A stretch of DNA of 64,000 nt from Salminus brasiliensis (taxonomy: Eukaryota > Chordata > Actinopteri > Characiformes > Bryconidae). The stretch spans positions 26,865,261 through 26,929,260 of the forward strand of contig NC_132878.1 in NCBI RefSeq assembly GCF_030463535.1, given 5' to 3'. Positions within the stretch are counted from its first letter, which is position 1; each line of letters begins with the position of its first letter. Below, in pieces: positions 35,149-46,911 of this stretch. A program made the position numbers and the translations under genes. Below the pieces are notes generated by a model. The model was not told the origin of the DNA, searched no databases, and worked only from the letters and a program-made list of their open reading frames with translations.

Positions 35149-36234
35149 ATGGACTCCTCCCTCAACGTGTCCGATGTCCTATCCCAGCATCATGTCCCAA
35201 ACGCATCCTGTGACTATCTCTCACCCACCGTCTCCCAGTACCAGAAGAGACTTGTGCCCATTTTTTACAGCTTTATATTTCTGCTGGGTTTCCTTGGCAA
35301 CATGCTAGTCATCTGCGTGTTCTGCCAGAGTTCGTCACGGAGGACTGTGGCCAACACTTATCTGGTAAATCTGGCAGCGTCGGACTTGCTGTTCCTCTGC
35401 AGCCTGCCTTTCTGGGCCGTCTACTACTCTATGGGCTACAACTGGGTCTTCGGAAGGCTAGCATGCAAGCTTTGCGGTGCCTTGCTAACAATTAATGTCT
35501 ACGCTAGCGTCTTTTTCATCACTTGCATGAGTGTGGACCGCTACCGTGCCATCGTGTACCCACTGAGCACCCGGAGTGTGTGCCACGCTCGGACCATTAG
35601 CATCGCCATATGGCTGGTGGCTGTCCTGTCCACCATCCCAACGCTAGCTTTCCGAGACACCCACCCGTTAAGCAACCTGAACGTGACAGCTTGCGTCATG
35701 ATCTATCCCAACGAACTCTGGCACCCCATGTTAACCCTAGCTAAGAACACACTGGGCTTCCTAATCCCATTTGGCGTGATGGCCACTTGCTACAGCCGCA
35801 TCGGTCGCCACCTGCTGGCCACACCTGACTTCCTGGAACATGATCAGAACCGGATAGACCGCGTTTTGCGCATGGTCATCGCTGTGGTCTTGGCTTTCTT
35901 CCTCTGCTGGTGCACTTTCCACGTGTTGACCTTCCTTGGGGCAATGAGGGACCTGGGAGTGACCTTTAGCTGCAGAACAGACCTAGCAGTGGGGGCACTG
36001 CTGCCCATCTCGCTCTGTCTGGGATTCTCTAACTCGGCCATCAACCCCTTCCTCTACTGCTTTGTAGGGAACCACTTCCGAGAGCAGCTTTGTCGACTGT
36101 ATGAGGAAAAAGCGCCAAGACTCACGCAAAAGCGAGACTCCATCAGCACACGCCTCAGCTCCTTCTCGCGCAAACTCAGTGATGTCAAAGACTCCGGCAC
36201 CATAGAGAACCTGCCTCAAAATGGCGGCCCCTAG
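35149..36234 (+). CDS. agtr2: Angiotensin II receptor type 2-like GPCR
   Basis: Intronless frame of 361 aa with a strong Kozak context (GCCATGG). It is a class A GPCR for the peptide hormone angiotensin, acting at the plasma membrane. Visible features: N-glycosylation sequons N6, N18 and N178; four extracellular cysteines (C21, C106, C182, C275) fitting the two disulfides of angiotensin receptors; TM1 with GFLGN (N51); TM2 NLAASDL; TM3 end DRY (130-132); K199 in TM5, the conserved ligand-contact lysine; TM7 NPFLY (299-303) followed by CFVGNHFREQL. The segments FFITCMSVDRY, TLGFLIPFG and FHVLTFL match the type-2 receptor best. The C-tail is Ser/Thr rich. The usual TM6 CWxP proline is Thr (CWCT, 253-256). 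A splice acceptor at 35094-35095 suggests a 5' UTR intron. Type-1 receptor is the alternative but fits less well. Confidence 0.87.
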   Translation: MDSSLNVSDVLSQHHVPNASCDYLSPTVSQYQKRLVPIFYSFIFLLGFLGNMLVICVFCQSSSRRTVANTYLVNLAASDLLFLCSLPFWAVYYSMGYNWVFGRLACKLCGALLTINVYASVFFITCMSVDRYRAIVYPLSTRSVCHARTISIAIWLVAVLSTIPTLAFRDTHPLSNLNVTACVMIYPNELWHPMLTLAKNTLGFLIPFGVMATCYSRIGRHLLATPDFLEHDQNRIDRVLRMVIAVVLAFFLCWCTFHVLTFLGAMRDLGVTFSCRTDLAVGALLPISLCLGFSNSAINPFLYCFVGNHFREQLCRLYEEKAPRLTQKRDSISTRLSSFSRKLSDVKDSGTIENLPQNGGP

Positions 36235-36597
36235 TGGCGCTTTATTTACTCAACTTTACTGGGACAAGAGGCAGACTCATCAATCACTTAGACACAGTTT
36301 ATGGAGGTATACCTCCCACTGCTTTGTAAAAAGCCATTTCACATTTCCTGCCTTGTCCCCCAACACCGCCTTAAAGGCTGTTCTACTCCTTTATTAGCTG
36401 AAGCGAAGTTGTGAACTTACATGAGCCTTCTGAGAGGCAAGGGGTGGAGCAACATAAGTGTTGACTTTGGCAGCAGAATGTGTCCGGAAAGCATTGTAAA
36501 ATGACACATTTCCCTTTTCAAACCATGGCATTAAGTGATTAAGTTTGCACCCTGTGCTGCCTGTCTTGCTCTACCTCGAATTCTTCAGTTCTTCTGC

Positions 36598-36810
36598 ATC
36601 ACCAGTAAAGACTTCTGGAAGCAACTATGTCGACTCTATGAGGAGAAAGCATGCAGGACTCCATCAGCCCACGCATCAGCTCCCTCTCATGCAAACTCAG
36701 TGATGGCAACGACTCAAGGCAGCATAGAGAACCTGCCTTAGAACAGTGGGCTCTAGTGGCACAGAGGCTAAACTGCAAGTCTAACTTTATTGGAACAGGA
36801 GGCAGATCTG
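36598..36810 (+). pseudogene. Decayed duplicate of agtr2 3' end, copy 1
   Basis: About 200 bp resemble agtr2 from its residues ~313-361 into the 3' UTR: TGTCGACTCTATGAGGAGAA, GACTCCATCAGC, GCAAACTCAGTGATG, CATAGAGAACCTGCC and a GGCTCTAGTGGC end followed by an AACTTTATTGGAACAGGAGG counterpart. There are internal deletions, and the frame no longer continues from a receptor core. Confidence 0.8.
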
Positions 36811-37013
36811 TCAATGGTTCATATATCAAATTTCATGCACATATACCTCACATTGGTTCGGAATAGCACATGATGTACATTGCTTATAATAAAGGTATCC
36901 TTGACATTTCCTTATGGACTGATAGGCTGGAACCAAGTGTGTTCAAGACTGAGCTAACAGAGGAATGGTGGTCTGCTGCTTCGTTGACACCTACGTGCAG
37001 AATTACCTTTAAA

Positions 37014-37145
37014 AACTCTATGAGGGAAGAGCAGGACTCCATCAGCACACGCTTTAGCTCCTTTTCACGCAAAACTCATAATGGATATAATGGAATTTGA
37101 CAACACCAAAAACATCAAAATATGGACCTCTACTGGTGTGGAGGC
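37014..37145 (+). pseudogene. Decayed duplicate of agtr2 3' end, copy 2
   Basis: A shorter relic of the same segment: CTCTATGAGGGAAGAGCAGG, ACTCCATCAGCACACGCTTT, AGCTCCTTTTCACGCAAA, then CCTCTACTGGTGTGGAGGCC, comparable with copy 1. It lies about 0.95 kb beyond agtr2 and is non-functional. Confidence 0.75.
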
Positions 37146-37149
37146 CAAA

Positions 37150-40100
37150 CTACAGACCAGCCATTTAGTAGTTAAAATCCTGTCCACATTTGGAACTAGC
37201 ATTTTTCCTGCAAATGATGCTAGAGCAACATGAATTACAAGTTTAAGGCCTGAAATATGAATGTTGCTACATGCTAAGCTAACACTGCAGTGAACTGAAT
37301 TTACTTAATATAACTGGCAAGCTCACCAAAATACCCCCAAACAAGCAGGCTTTAACCAGTGTGGTAGTGGTAGTAGAGGCTTACAGCTGGTAGCTGGTGT
37401 TGGTATATAATAGTGCTGAAGGGTATTGTGCAGGAGTGTGTGCCGGCCTATAGCATGGATGTGGCTTTGCTCATATTTGGATTCATATAAAAAATCATGT
37501 AATGAAGTACATTTACAGTGAATTTCCAGTACGAACCGTTTCAATTCTCCACTTTTGACCTATTTGTACAAATACAAAGCGCAGCACAGACATAAACAAC
37601 ACAAACAGTGTTTTACTTTTTCTGATGAAACTGACATTTGAATTTGTACCAAAATTTGATACTATTTAGATTTTTGGATTTTGGTTACCATATTGTTTAG
37701 GAACTATTCATATTATATATAATATATTCATAAATATTAAAATCGTGCATCTAGGAGCTGAAATTCACTATTACACCTGCAGAGGAATGATTCCTCAGAG
37801 CCATTTGTGAACTCCACTGGGTTCTTTAGACCCAATTTTTAACATATCCATGTTCCAACAGGCTGATTATTTTAATGGGCCTTTAAGACTGGTGTATTGA
37901 AATTACCTCTGCTCTGATTGGCTGTCCTGTGTTGTACTTAATTTAAAAAAAACGGTCTGAGTTTAAAGCAGTCTGAGCTCATACACTTTTTATAACAACA
38001 CTGAGAAGAGGTTTGGCTAAAATATGGTAAATATGGATAAATATTTTGATGCCACAAAACCAGTGAGTTTAAAGCAAGCATAGAAGCAGTGTCTGGACTG
38101 GAGAGTGAATGTATGTTTTAAAAATCTACCATATACAAGGTCAAACCCTTCTATTGTAATACAGTGAATACAATTTAGTTTTCTGTTAAATGGGCCCTTT
38201 AAGGTCCACTGACGTGTTTCACCCGTGAAGAACAGACACACAGCTGGGAAAGAAACTTAGTAGAGTTTGAAAAAACTCGCCTGGCCTAAAGGAGCTGAGC
38301 TTTTTGGCATTCAAATTTCATGGATGTTTTAGTGCCTCAGGGTGCTAATCTGCAGAGAATGTTAGTAATGTAACAATTTGCACAGAATGCATGACATCAC
38401 TGATCAAAACTAGTGTAAACACACACAAACACACACACACACACACACAGTTTAGATAAAGAACTGTTGAACATAGCAGTCTCTGGCATGGGACAGTTTG
38501 AGTGTTTGTGCTTTTCTTGGCTGATTTGCAGTCAGTTTTAAGGCGGTAAATAAATGGAGCATGGGGTGATTTCAGGACACAGCCCATGTTAACTGCCTTT
38601 TACAATACAGCAACACAAGAACACAAACATATTCTAAAAATACATTAATAAATGTTTTGCACACTCATAACATTAAAAGGTCCTATATAGTACTGTGGTA
38701 TAGTAGAGGAATGTAGTATAGTAAAAGTTCTATACTGTAGAGCCCCCTTTTGGTGCTATACAGAACCGTTTTTTAAAATGTTCTAAAGTAGAATGATCTG
38801 CACCATTATGACGATCTATTTAAGCAGGAAAAGCAGAAAATTATTAAAGCATTAAAATCATGGATGAATTATAATGAGTCTAAATAGAACCATTAATTTG
38901 ACCAAAGAACCCTTGAGGAAACCCTCCTTTTTAAGAGTGTACGTATGAATTCCTGAGTGCTCTTGTTTACACTGTATATTATATATGTGCCAGTCAGTCA
39001 CTGCAGCTAAGCTGGTTGATCTTTTCAAAACAATGTAGCATGGATTATTATTGAAGCTGTATTTTACCTGATTATTGTGATTACATGATTAAAGATATAT
39101 TCAGAACCATTTTACGAGCTCCATCTTAAATTGTGCTTTTAGCAAATTACTATAGTTTCAAATAAAAGATTTCAAGCAGTCAAGCTGCATTTCAATTCCC
39201 CTATTTTCATTTGAATGGATGATACTCATAGGAGAATTCCTCCAAGTCTTCAAACCTTTGCATGATTCAACGGTTGAGGCGAACCCTTTTAGAGTTTGGT
39301 TTAGTGAGTCCTTATGGAGAAATTTCCTGATTCTGAGTTCTGTGCAGTGGTGGACATAGCCACTTTATGTAATGTCTAAAACCACCAGAGAACCCACACC
39401 TTTTCTGAGTTTTATACGTGATGATGATGATATAGTGAAACAGCAGCAAATCTAGGGACCATTTAGGGCCTATTTTGCCACAGCACCCTGCATGACCCCT
39501 TCCACCTTAAATGGATAGTGTGTGTTCACAACCACCCCGTGTAATAACTTCCTGTGAGGGAGCTTTATGAGGCTCTTCAGATGTCTGGTTTTATTCACCA
39601 CCACTGTGAATATATGAATCATTCTCTGTAAGTTTTTTTTTAGAGCTGAGCGTTTCACACTAAACTACTCCGACTCAGCAGTTTTGTGTGACCCGTTTGC
39701 ATCATATTTAAACATTTAAGTATGCAGAAAAAAAGAGATTTCCCTTTAAAGACAGTAAAAGTAAGTGTTTCCTAAACAGCTTAAACGTGGAAAGATGAAT
39801 ATTAATGAAACAAAGCTAAACGAATAAAGCCAAATATTTCCTTAATTTCCATCATCTCTATGCAGTATGTGTGTATGTGATGTGTGTATGTGCATCTGAT
39901 TGACTGAGCCAAAGGAAACACATGACAACAGGGATGTTACTGTACTCACTGATCATGGGAACACGCTGCACTCTTGTGGGCACTTTAATGTATTGCAGCA
40001 GCACAGTTGTAGTCCTGAGTTTTATTAGGTTCTTGTGACAGATATGGTTCAGAGCAAAGCTAAAAAACATATTGATTATTTAGAAAGCAATTCAATTATT

Positions 40101-40170
40101 ATTGATGTATGTGTTTGCATGTATAGCTACACCTGGTCCTTTATTTGTTAATTATTTGTTTAAATGTCTC
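37150..40170. other. Gene-free intergenic stretch
   Basis: No coding exon was recognised. It contains a (CA)n run (38419-38449) and scattered AGAACC-type short repeats (38670-38940). Confidence 0.4.
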
Positions 40171-40177
40171 TACGGAC

Positions 40178-40400
40178 AGTGGTGGCTCAGAGGTTAGAGC
40201 TCCGGGCTATTGATGACAGGGTTGTGGGTTTGATACCTGGACTCGTCAAGCTGCCACTGTTGGGCCTTTGAGCAAGGCCTTTCACCCCCTCTGCTGCCTG
40301 GGCTCCGTGTGCGTGTGCTGACTGCACCATGGATTGGTCAAATGCGAAGGACACATTTTGCTGTACAGTGACAAATACTTTTACCTTTAAAATGTACATT
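40178..40400 (+). mobile_element. tRNA-derived SINE
   Basis: RNA polymerase III promoter boxes are visible: A box TGGCTCAGAGG (40183-40193) and B box GGTTTGATACC (40227-40237). Then follow the fish SINE blocks TTGGGCCTTTGAGCAAGGCC, CCATGGATTGGTCAAATGCG and a short A/T tail. Confidence 0.8.
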
Positions 40401-40619
40401 ACTGGATCTTGCAGAGTGCTCTCAACTTCATGTGAACAGAATATGAGTCATTTGCAGCTTTTTTTTGTTGGACATTTAAGAAACCAATAACAAGTTTTGT
40501 AATTTCTGGGAAAATATGGCTTGAAATGTGATCAAATATTAATTCAATCCCCAAAACCCAATTAAAGAACCAGATTAATTAAAGAACCCAATTAAACAAA
40601 TGACTTATAAAACATGATC

Positions 40620-40800
40620 ATTTGACAATTTTATTAAGCAAACATGCTTTCAGTAATTGGCATGACCCCCTTCAGCAGCAATAACTTCAACAAAAAGTTT
40701 AATCAGTCCTTCACACCTGCAACACTCCAGTGATGTTGGTGTGCTCTCTTGCATGAACTTCTGCTTAAACTATTTTTATGGAGCTGCTTGTACGCTCAAG
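40620..40800. repeat. Unclassified dispersed repeat
   Basis: ATTTTATTAAGCAAACATGC ... GGCATGACCCCCTTCAGCAG resembles a repeat common in fish genomes, possibly the end of a DNA transposon. The class is uncertain and there is no coding sequence. Confidence 0.4.
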
Positions 40801-41330
40801 GTCGTCATCTAATAATAGATTAAATAAAACCGGTGAAAAGTACAAAAGCACTCTAAAGCAAGCAACAAACTAAAGAGCTTGCAAGCCAAATGCTAAAGCT
40901 AGCTTATAAAGCAATATGGGAATCCGAGTTTGTTGCAGCTGCAGAGTCAGATGGGCCAACTCAACTCAAGGCCCATTGTGGAATTGAATTCGAAAAACGT
41001 AAGTATAATCTGTACTGCCTATTTAATGAATCCAGCAGGAGTCAGATAATAAGATTCTGTGCCACTCTGAATAGCTATTTACACAAGAAAGTAAAAATAG
41101 CACATTTTCTGTAATTTTTCAGTGAACCGTAAAATAATAAGACCTAAATATTTTTGGCAGTAAAGATACTCATCGCTGTTGTTGATATTGGTGAACACTT
41201 TCCCTCACTGGGTTCAGCTCTACAGCAGCTCTACTGCCAAACACAGCAACACTACTATTTTTACCAGGGTTTCTGTGGGTATCCATTGGCATGCCCCAGC
41301 TTTTACAGCTGGTTGTAGTCCTCACATGTT

Positions 41331-41500
41331 GATAAGATAAGATAAGATAATCCTTTATTAGTCCCGCAGTGGGGAAATTCTCAGTGTCACAGCAGAAAGG
41401 GATAGCAAGACACTCAGTTACAAAAATGTAGATAAATAATTTGTACTATGTACACAATATAAATAAAAATTAAAAATTATTTGATCTGTACTCCTGTACT
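41331..41500 (-). mobile_element. LINE 3'-tail fragment
   Basis: On the minus strand it ends GAATTTCCCCACTGCGGGAC then TAATAAAGGATTATCTTATC repeats, the same family tail as at 22080-22130. Only the 3' UTR is present. Confidence 0.65.
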
Positions 41501-42777
41501 ATCTGCATTGTACTTAAAGTGCTACTGTGTACTTACAGGGTCTGTCAAGGAACTGAATCAAAAGGAATAAAAGGTCCAAAAGGACGGCCTCGATGAAGGT
41601 ATTACATGACCTGCATGTGTGTATTATAATACATAATATTAATATATGTGCATATGTACGAAATAAAAAAATAAAAATAACCTAGAACAGTCTAGAATAA
41701 TGTAAAACAGTTTAGGTCACCAGGCTGTTTGCTTGCTGCACAGGAATTCTGTTTAGATGCAAGGCAGGGTGGAGCGTTTCTTTCACCTAAGCTTCACCAA
41801 GTCACACTTAATGTGTTAATTTGCTTGTGGTTTTCAGAGCTATCTCTGGCCATCCACCCAACCATGAGAAGAGTAACACATAAACTTGCTAAACGCACAA
41901 AAAACACAAGGACGGGATTATCTGTATATATATATACACACACATTAAAAATAAATAATGGTAAATAAAAAAATGTGTGTGCATGATGTAATCTGGCAGT
42001 GAGTTCCTAGTTTTGGATGATGTTCATTTATAAGTTTTATTAAAATTAAAACACTGATCCTCTTTGTGCTTAGAGTTGTCAACATAATGTTTGTCAGCTA
42101 AGACCTCAATGGACACGAAGGGCCATTATAATTAGACCAAAGCCTCAAACCAGGTCCATAAATTGTGGAACGTCATGATCACCATGCAGATTAACAGTAT
42201 TTGTATGTGTGCGTTCGCACTCTTAAAAAGTAAAGGTTGTACACAATGTTTAAATCAGCTCTTGTGAAAACTCCTAAGAAAAAGTATATGTCCATGTTCA
42301 GAATGGATCCCAGCTATGCTCCTATAATGATTGAACCCATATAACTCGTAAATGGGTGAATGTAAGAATGTGCGTAAAGGGGATTTTGTAAAAAAAAAAA
42401 ATTCCTGAGAATGATTGGTGAATAAGTCCCATTTTTATAATAGAGACATGTGAGTGTGAATAACCTTTAAATGGGCAAAGAACCTTTAAGCGAAGGTCAC
42501 ATCAAGAAAAGGCTCTTCACACTCACACATCTCAATCTCTTCTATGGCATTGCTCAAAGAACCATTCAAAGCATTAATATTTTTTCTTAATTTTTTTCTA
42601 TTTTTTCTAAGAGTTTTTCTATTACATCCATTTAGTGGAAGAGTGGATGGTTGCTAAGTGTGCAGGCAGCCTGACGACCTTACGCTCCCCAAGACATAGC
42701 TGTTTCTAATGAGGATGTGAAGCATTTCCTGTAACACGAGTCATCTTATTTGTCTGTATGCGTTGGTTGGTGTGAGT

Positions 42778-42802
42778 GGGTGGGGGGGGTTGGGGGGGGG
42801 GG
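42778..42802 (+). repeat. G-run, potential G-quadruplex
   Basis: GGG, T, eight Gs, TT, then twelve Gs, about 150 bases upstream of the sh2d1a start codon. Confidence 0.85.
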
Positions 42803-42947
42803 TAGTGTCATCTTTCCAACTGCTGTATGATATACATAGGATAAGTTGATTGTGTGTGTGTATGCGTGTGTGTTTATTGGTTGAAATGGTAGCAAAAATA
42901 GAGTGCTCTCAGAGTGTGTGTGAAGGTTTGGTTATTGGCTGGTAAAA

Positions 42948-45900
42948 ATGGAAGAACTACAGATGTATCACGGGTCCATCAGCAAGAGCAGAGCAGAGGA
43001 GTTGCTGGCCATGGCTGGCCGGGACGGCAGTTTCCTTATCAGGGACAGCGAGAGCGTGCCGGACACGTACTGCATCTGTGTACTGTGAGTATAACCACAG
43101 CTGGATTAACGCAGTAACACACACAAGATACTACTGTGCTACACATCTGAAGGCCTTTCGCTTATTAACATTATTATTATTATTATATTATTACAATAAT
43201 ATTGGCTGTATTCTACACGGTTATATATAACTGTATGCAATATTTTGGACACATTTGGCCAAATGCCACTTTTTTTTACTGAGAAGTAGTATACAGCCTC
43301 TGTAGCTAATCAAATGTGAAACCTGGTATTTTCAGCGAATCCTAAAGCACAGTTACTCTTACTGGGCACCTTAAAAAATCAGGACCACTTTGGCAGAAGT
43401 CACTAGTAAGCTTGTGTAAGCTTGCGTAGGCCTCTAGTTAGGAGTAGGGGTGTCCCAATCAGGTTATTTCGTCCCCCGAGTCTGATCTGTGTCTCTTAAT
43501 GCTGATTATCAGCCTATTCAGATTCGATCTTTGTGTTTTTGTAAATAATACAGTTACACAGTTTAGATAAAATGAGCTACTGATTAATACGTTCAGTAAA
43601 ATTTCTTTATTTTTAGCAGCGGTTTCTATCCTGAGACACTCTGGACAGACTGATTTAGTTTAGCAGAGACTTTTCTTTAACCGACTAATTTGCAGTGTGT
43701 TCATTCAGCTCCCAAATCCTTTAGAACACCGCAGTCAAGTCACTGTGTGTGTGTGCATGTCTAATGGTACACACTCTGGACTGTTCTGCTCTGAACACTG
43801 TGGTTAAACAAAGACTCGGAACTGGACTGGGTTAAAATTGTTGATACCCGATCCATTAAAATATACCTGGATCAACCTAGGTCCCAGTCCACTGGATCGG
43901 ATCGGGACAAACCTAATTAAGAGATATTCTTGAGGTATCTTGCTGAAAAGCTTGCTTATGGCCTAACACTGAGTTTTGTGGGAAGTTTGGTAAGGATTCT
44001 TTCATGCCTTTCCCTTGACGATGGAGGTTATGTTTGTGCAAGCATAGCTGCACAGTGGAGCGATGTGCCACCACTCTTGACTCAGCAATCATTTGGGGCT
44101 TTTGATTTACCTGTCTTACCAGCATATGAGCGGTTCTCTCTGAGAGTTTTCTTGGTCTTCCAGATCTCATCTTGACCTCCACAGGTCCCCTGAACTACCA
44201 TTTCTTAGAATCATTCTGCACTGTTGTAAATGTAAGCTGAAAACAAAAAAAGGTCAGAGAATTTCTAAAGCCAAACTGTTCAGGTTCCAGGATTCCTTTT
44301 CTGGGTTTAGTTTCATATTGTTGTGTTGATTCAGACCTTGGACTGCTACTACGTTTCGGTTCCTGTGCTGAGAGATGCTGGATTGACTTTGAAACTTCAC
44401 TGCGGTTCTAGGAGGTACTCAGTACTTAAAACTAGATGTTTTAGCTGCAGTAAAGAAGTGCTTTCTTGGAATCTTTCCCATTACTGCAGTCATTTTACTG
44501 GATGGAGTTGTAGAATGTTCTCCACACCTCTTCTTCTTGGTAAATTGATTCAGTACTACAGTGTTTTTTCCATACTGGTAACGTTTCTTGGAAGAGGAAC
44601 TGGAATTTTACCAAAACATTCAATAAAAACTGAAACTTCTTTCAGGAGTTGAGAAAATCACATGCACAGTTCAAAAGCCACTTTTACTTTTACTATCTCA
44701 AACTCTGACTAAACCCGTCAAATGGTCCGGAGCTGCCGGTGGGGCCAGGCTTTAAATCCTCACTCCTATGACTCAGCCATTTTCCATTGTTTCCCATGTA
44801 GTTAGTGAATTATAAGCCTTAGCATTTAACATGCCTGGGGGTTTAAGTTTTTAAAGGACACGTTTGCTCTTTTCCAAACTGCACCTTATTAAATTTGCCC
44901 TTTGCAAACTTTTATAACAGTGCATATCCCAACCTCACCAATGGCTTTATCACTGAAAAAATGTCCCACTCCTCTGACACATCTCAAAGGGCTTAAATGA
45001 ATGGAGTAGTCGCTTAAGCTGTATAACCCCTATTAGATTAAAAGGGGGAACGCACAGTAAAGTCATGTGTGTCTTTGTGTGTTTTCTTGTCTTTCAGAGT
45101 GTGTTTGAGTAGTAGCACATTCGATTTGTGGAAAACAATAAGCTGAGATAAATGGATTTACATAATGTTCATAAAACCTAATTTGCAGCACTGCAGACCT
45201 TTTCCCACTTTTGCTCAACTTCCGTCATTTGGGCACGCCTGATTCTTCTTTTACACCGGAGCTATGTACTGGCGAATGTAGCTAACAAGCAATGCAAGCT
45301 TATACCCCACCAATTAGCATGACGCTAACTGCATGCTCAAATCATCACACACTCCTCAAACTGTGCTGAGATGTTTAGTAGTATGCCAGTATGGCCCAGA
45401 AATCAGGAAGTTTGACTCCCAAGCCATGCCGTTTGCCATCAGTGGCCGGAGTCCGAGAGAGCACAACTGGTTATGTTGTTTCCAGGTGGGTAGATGTGTA
45501 TGTATTAATGAGACATGTGATAAGTCCTTACCCTCCTAGTGTCGGGAGCATCACTAGTGCTAGGGGGAAGCTATGTCCAGGCTTAATAAATACAGACATT
45601 ATTTTATATATAAATAGCTCAACTACCTTCTTGGCTTACAGGCAATGTTTGTGAGTAAGAGCAGAATTATAAATTAGGTTTTCTGTTTGTTTGTTTGTTT
45701 TTGCTGACAGCTGACAAAGGTTGTCTGCCTCTGTTGTACAGGTATGAGCAGTGTGTGTTCACCTACAGGCTTTTCCAAGTAGAGGGTAACTTGTGGAAGG
45801 CAGAGGTAAGAGACCTTGTGCTTCCACTCACTGGCCACTTTACTAGAAACACCTACTATGTGCTTCCACTCACTGGCCACTTTATTAGAAACACCTACCT

Positions 45901-46866
45901 TATGCTTCCACTCACTGGCCACTTTATTAGAAACACCTACCTTATGCTTCCACTCACTGGCCACTTTATTTGTTGTGCTTTTAATCCCTCAATCAAATTA
46001 CACAATTAATATAACTTATATTACTATTACACACTGATCAGCCATTACATTATTACCACTGACAGGTAGTACCTTCATATACAGTGGCATCTGTCAAAGA
46101 CTGGGATATATTAGGCAACAAGTGAACAGTCCGTTTTTGAAGGAGATCTGTTAAAAGCAGGAAAATGGCAGGAAAAAGCATAAGGATATGAGCCACTTTG
46201 ACAGGGGCCACGTTGAGATGACTAAACCAACGGGTCAGCATATCTCCAACAGAACATCGTTTTCTGGTATGCAGTGGTCAGTACCTACCAACAGTGGTTC
46301 AAGAAAGAAACCACCAGTGAACTGACAACATCTTGTGGGCACCTGAGGCTCATTCCATGAAGGCCCCGCCTCACAACTTATAGGACTTGCTGCAATCGTC
46401 TTGGTGCCAGAGACCATGTTGTGCTGTTGTGGTGCACATCGGCCTATTCTGTTTTATTCAAAATAGATCATTTATTTAATATTTACATTACTATGTACAG
46501 AGATACAGAGTAATTTAGAGAGCATGCCTACTTGTGATAAGAGAGTGAAACCAACTTTTACACTGTTTTTAATATTGTCTTGGGTTCAGAACTTAAAGTA
46601 AACAGGACATGTTCCTGTACTTAGTCATATGACTTAGGGGGTGGGGGGTGTGTTAGTTTTTTTTGTGACCTCAGTGTCAGCGCTCAAAACAAGAACATAC
46701 ACAGTTTACAATGTAGAATACAGTGCTGCTACACTGCTGCGACCATACAACAATTCTGCAGTTGACATGCATTATGTTATTACAGAACAATTCAATTCTA
46801 ACAAGTACAGCAAATACAGAAATTAGCAGGTGAACAAGAATGACTGTATCATGAATGAAGAAAGTC

Positions 46867-46911
<45 letters not shown>

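Noticed and set aside
36535-36741. Separate short receptor-like gene after agtr2
   Set aside because: It contains only the C-tail segment of agtr2 with deletions and no transmembrane core; treated as a duplicated relic.
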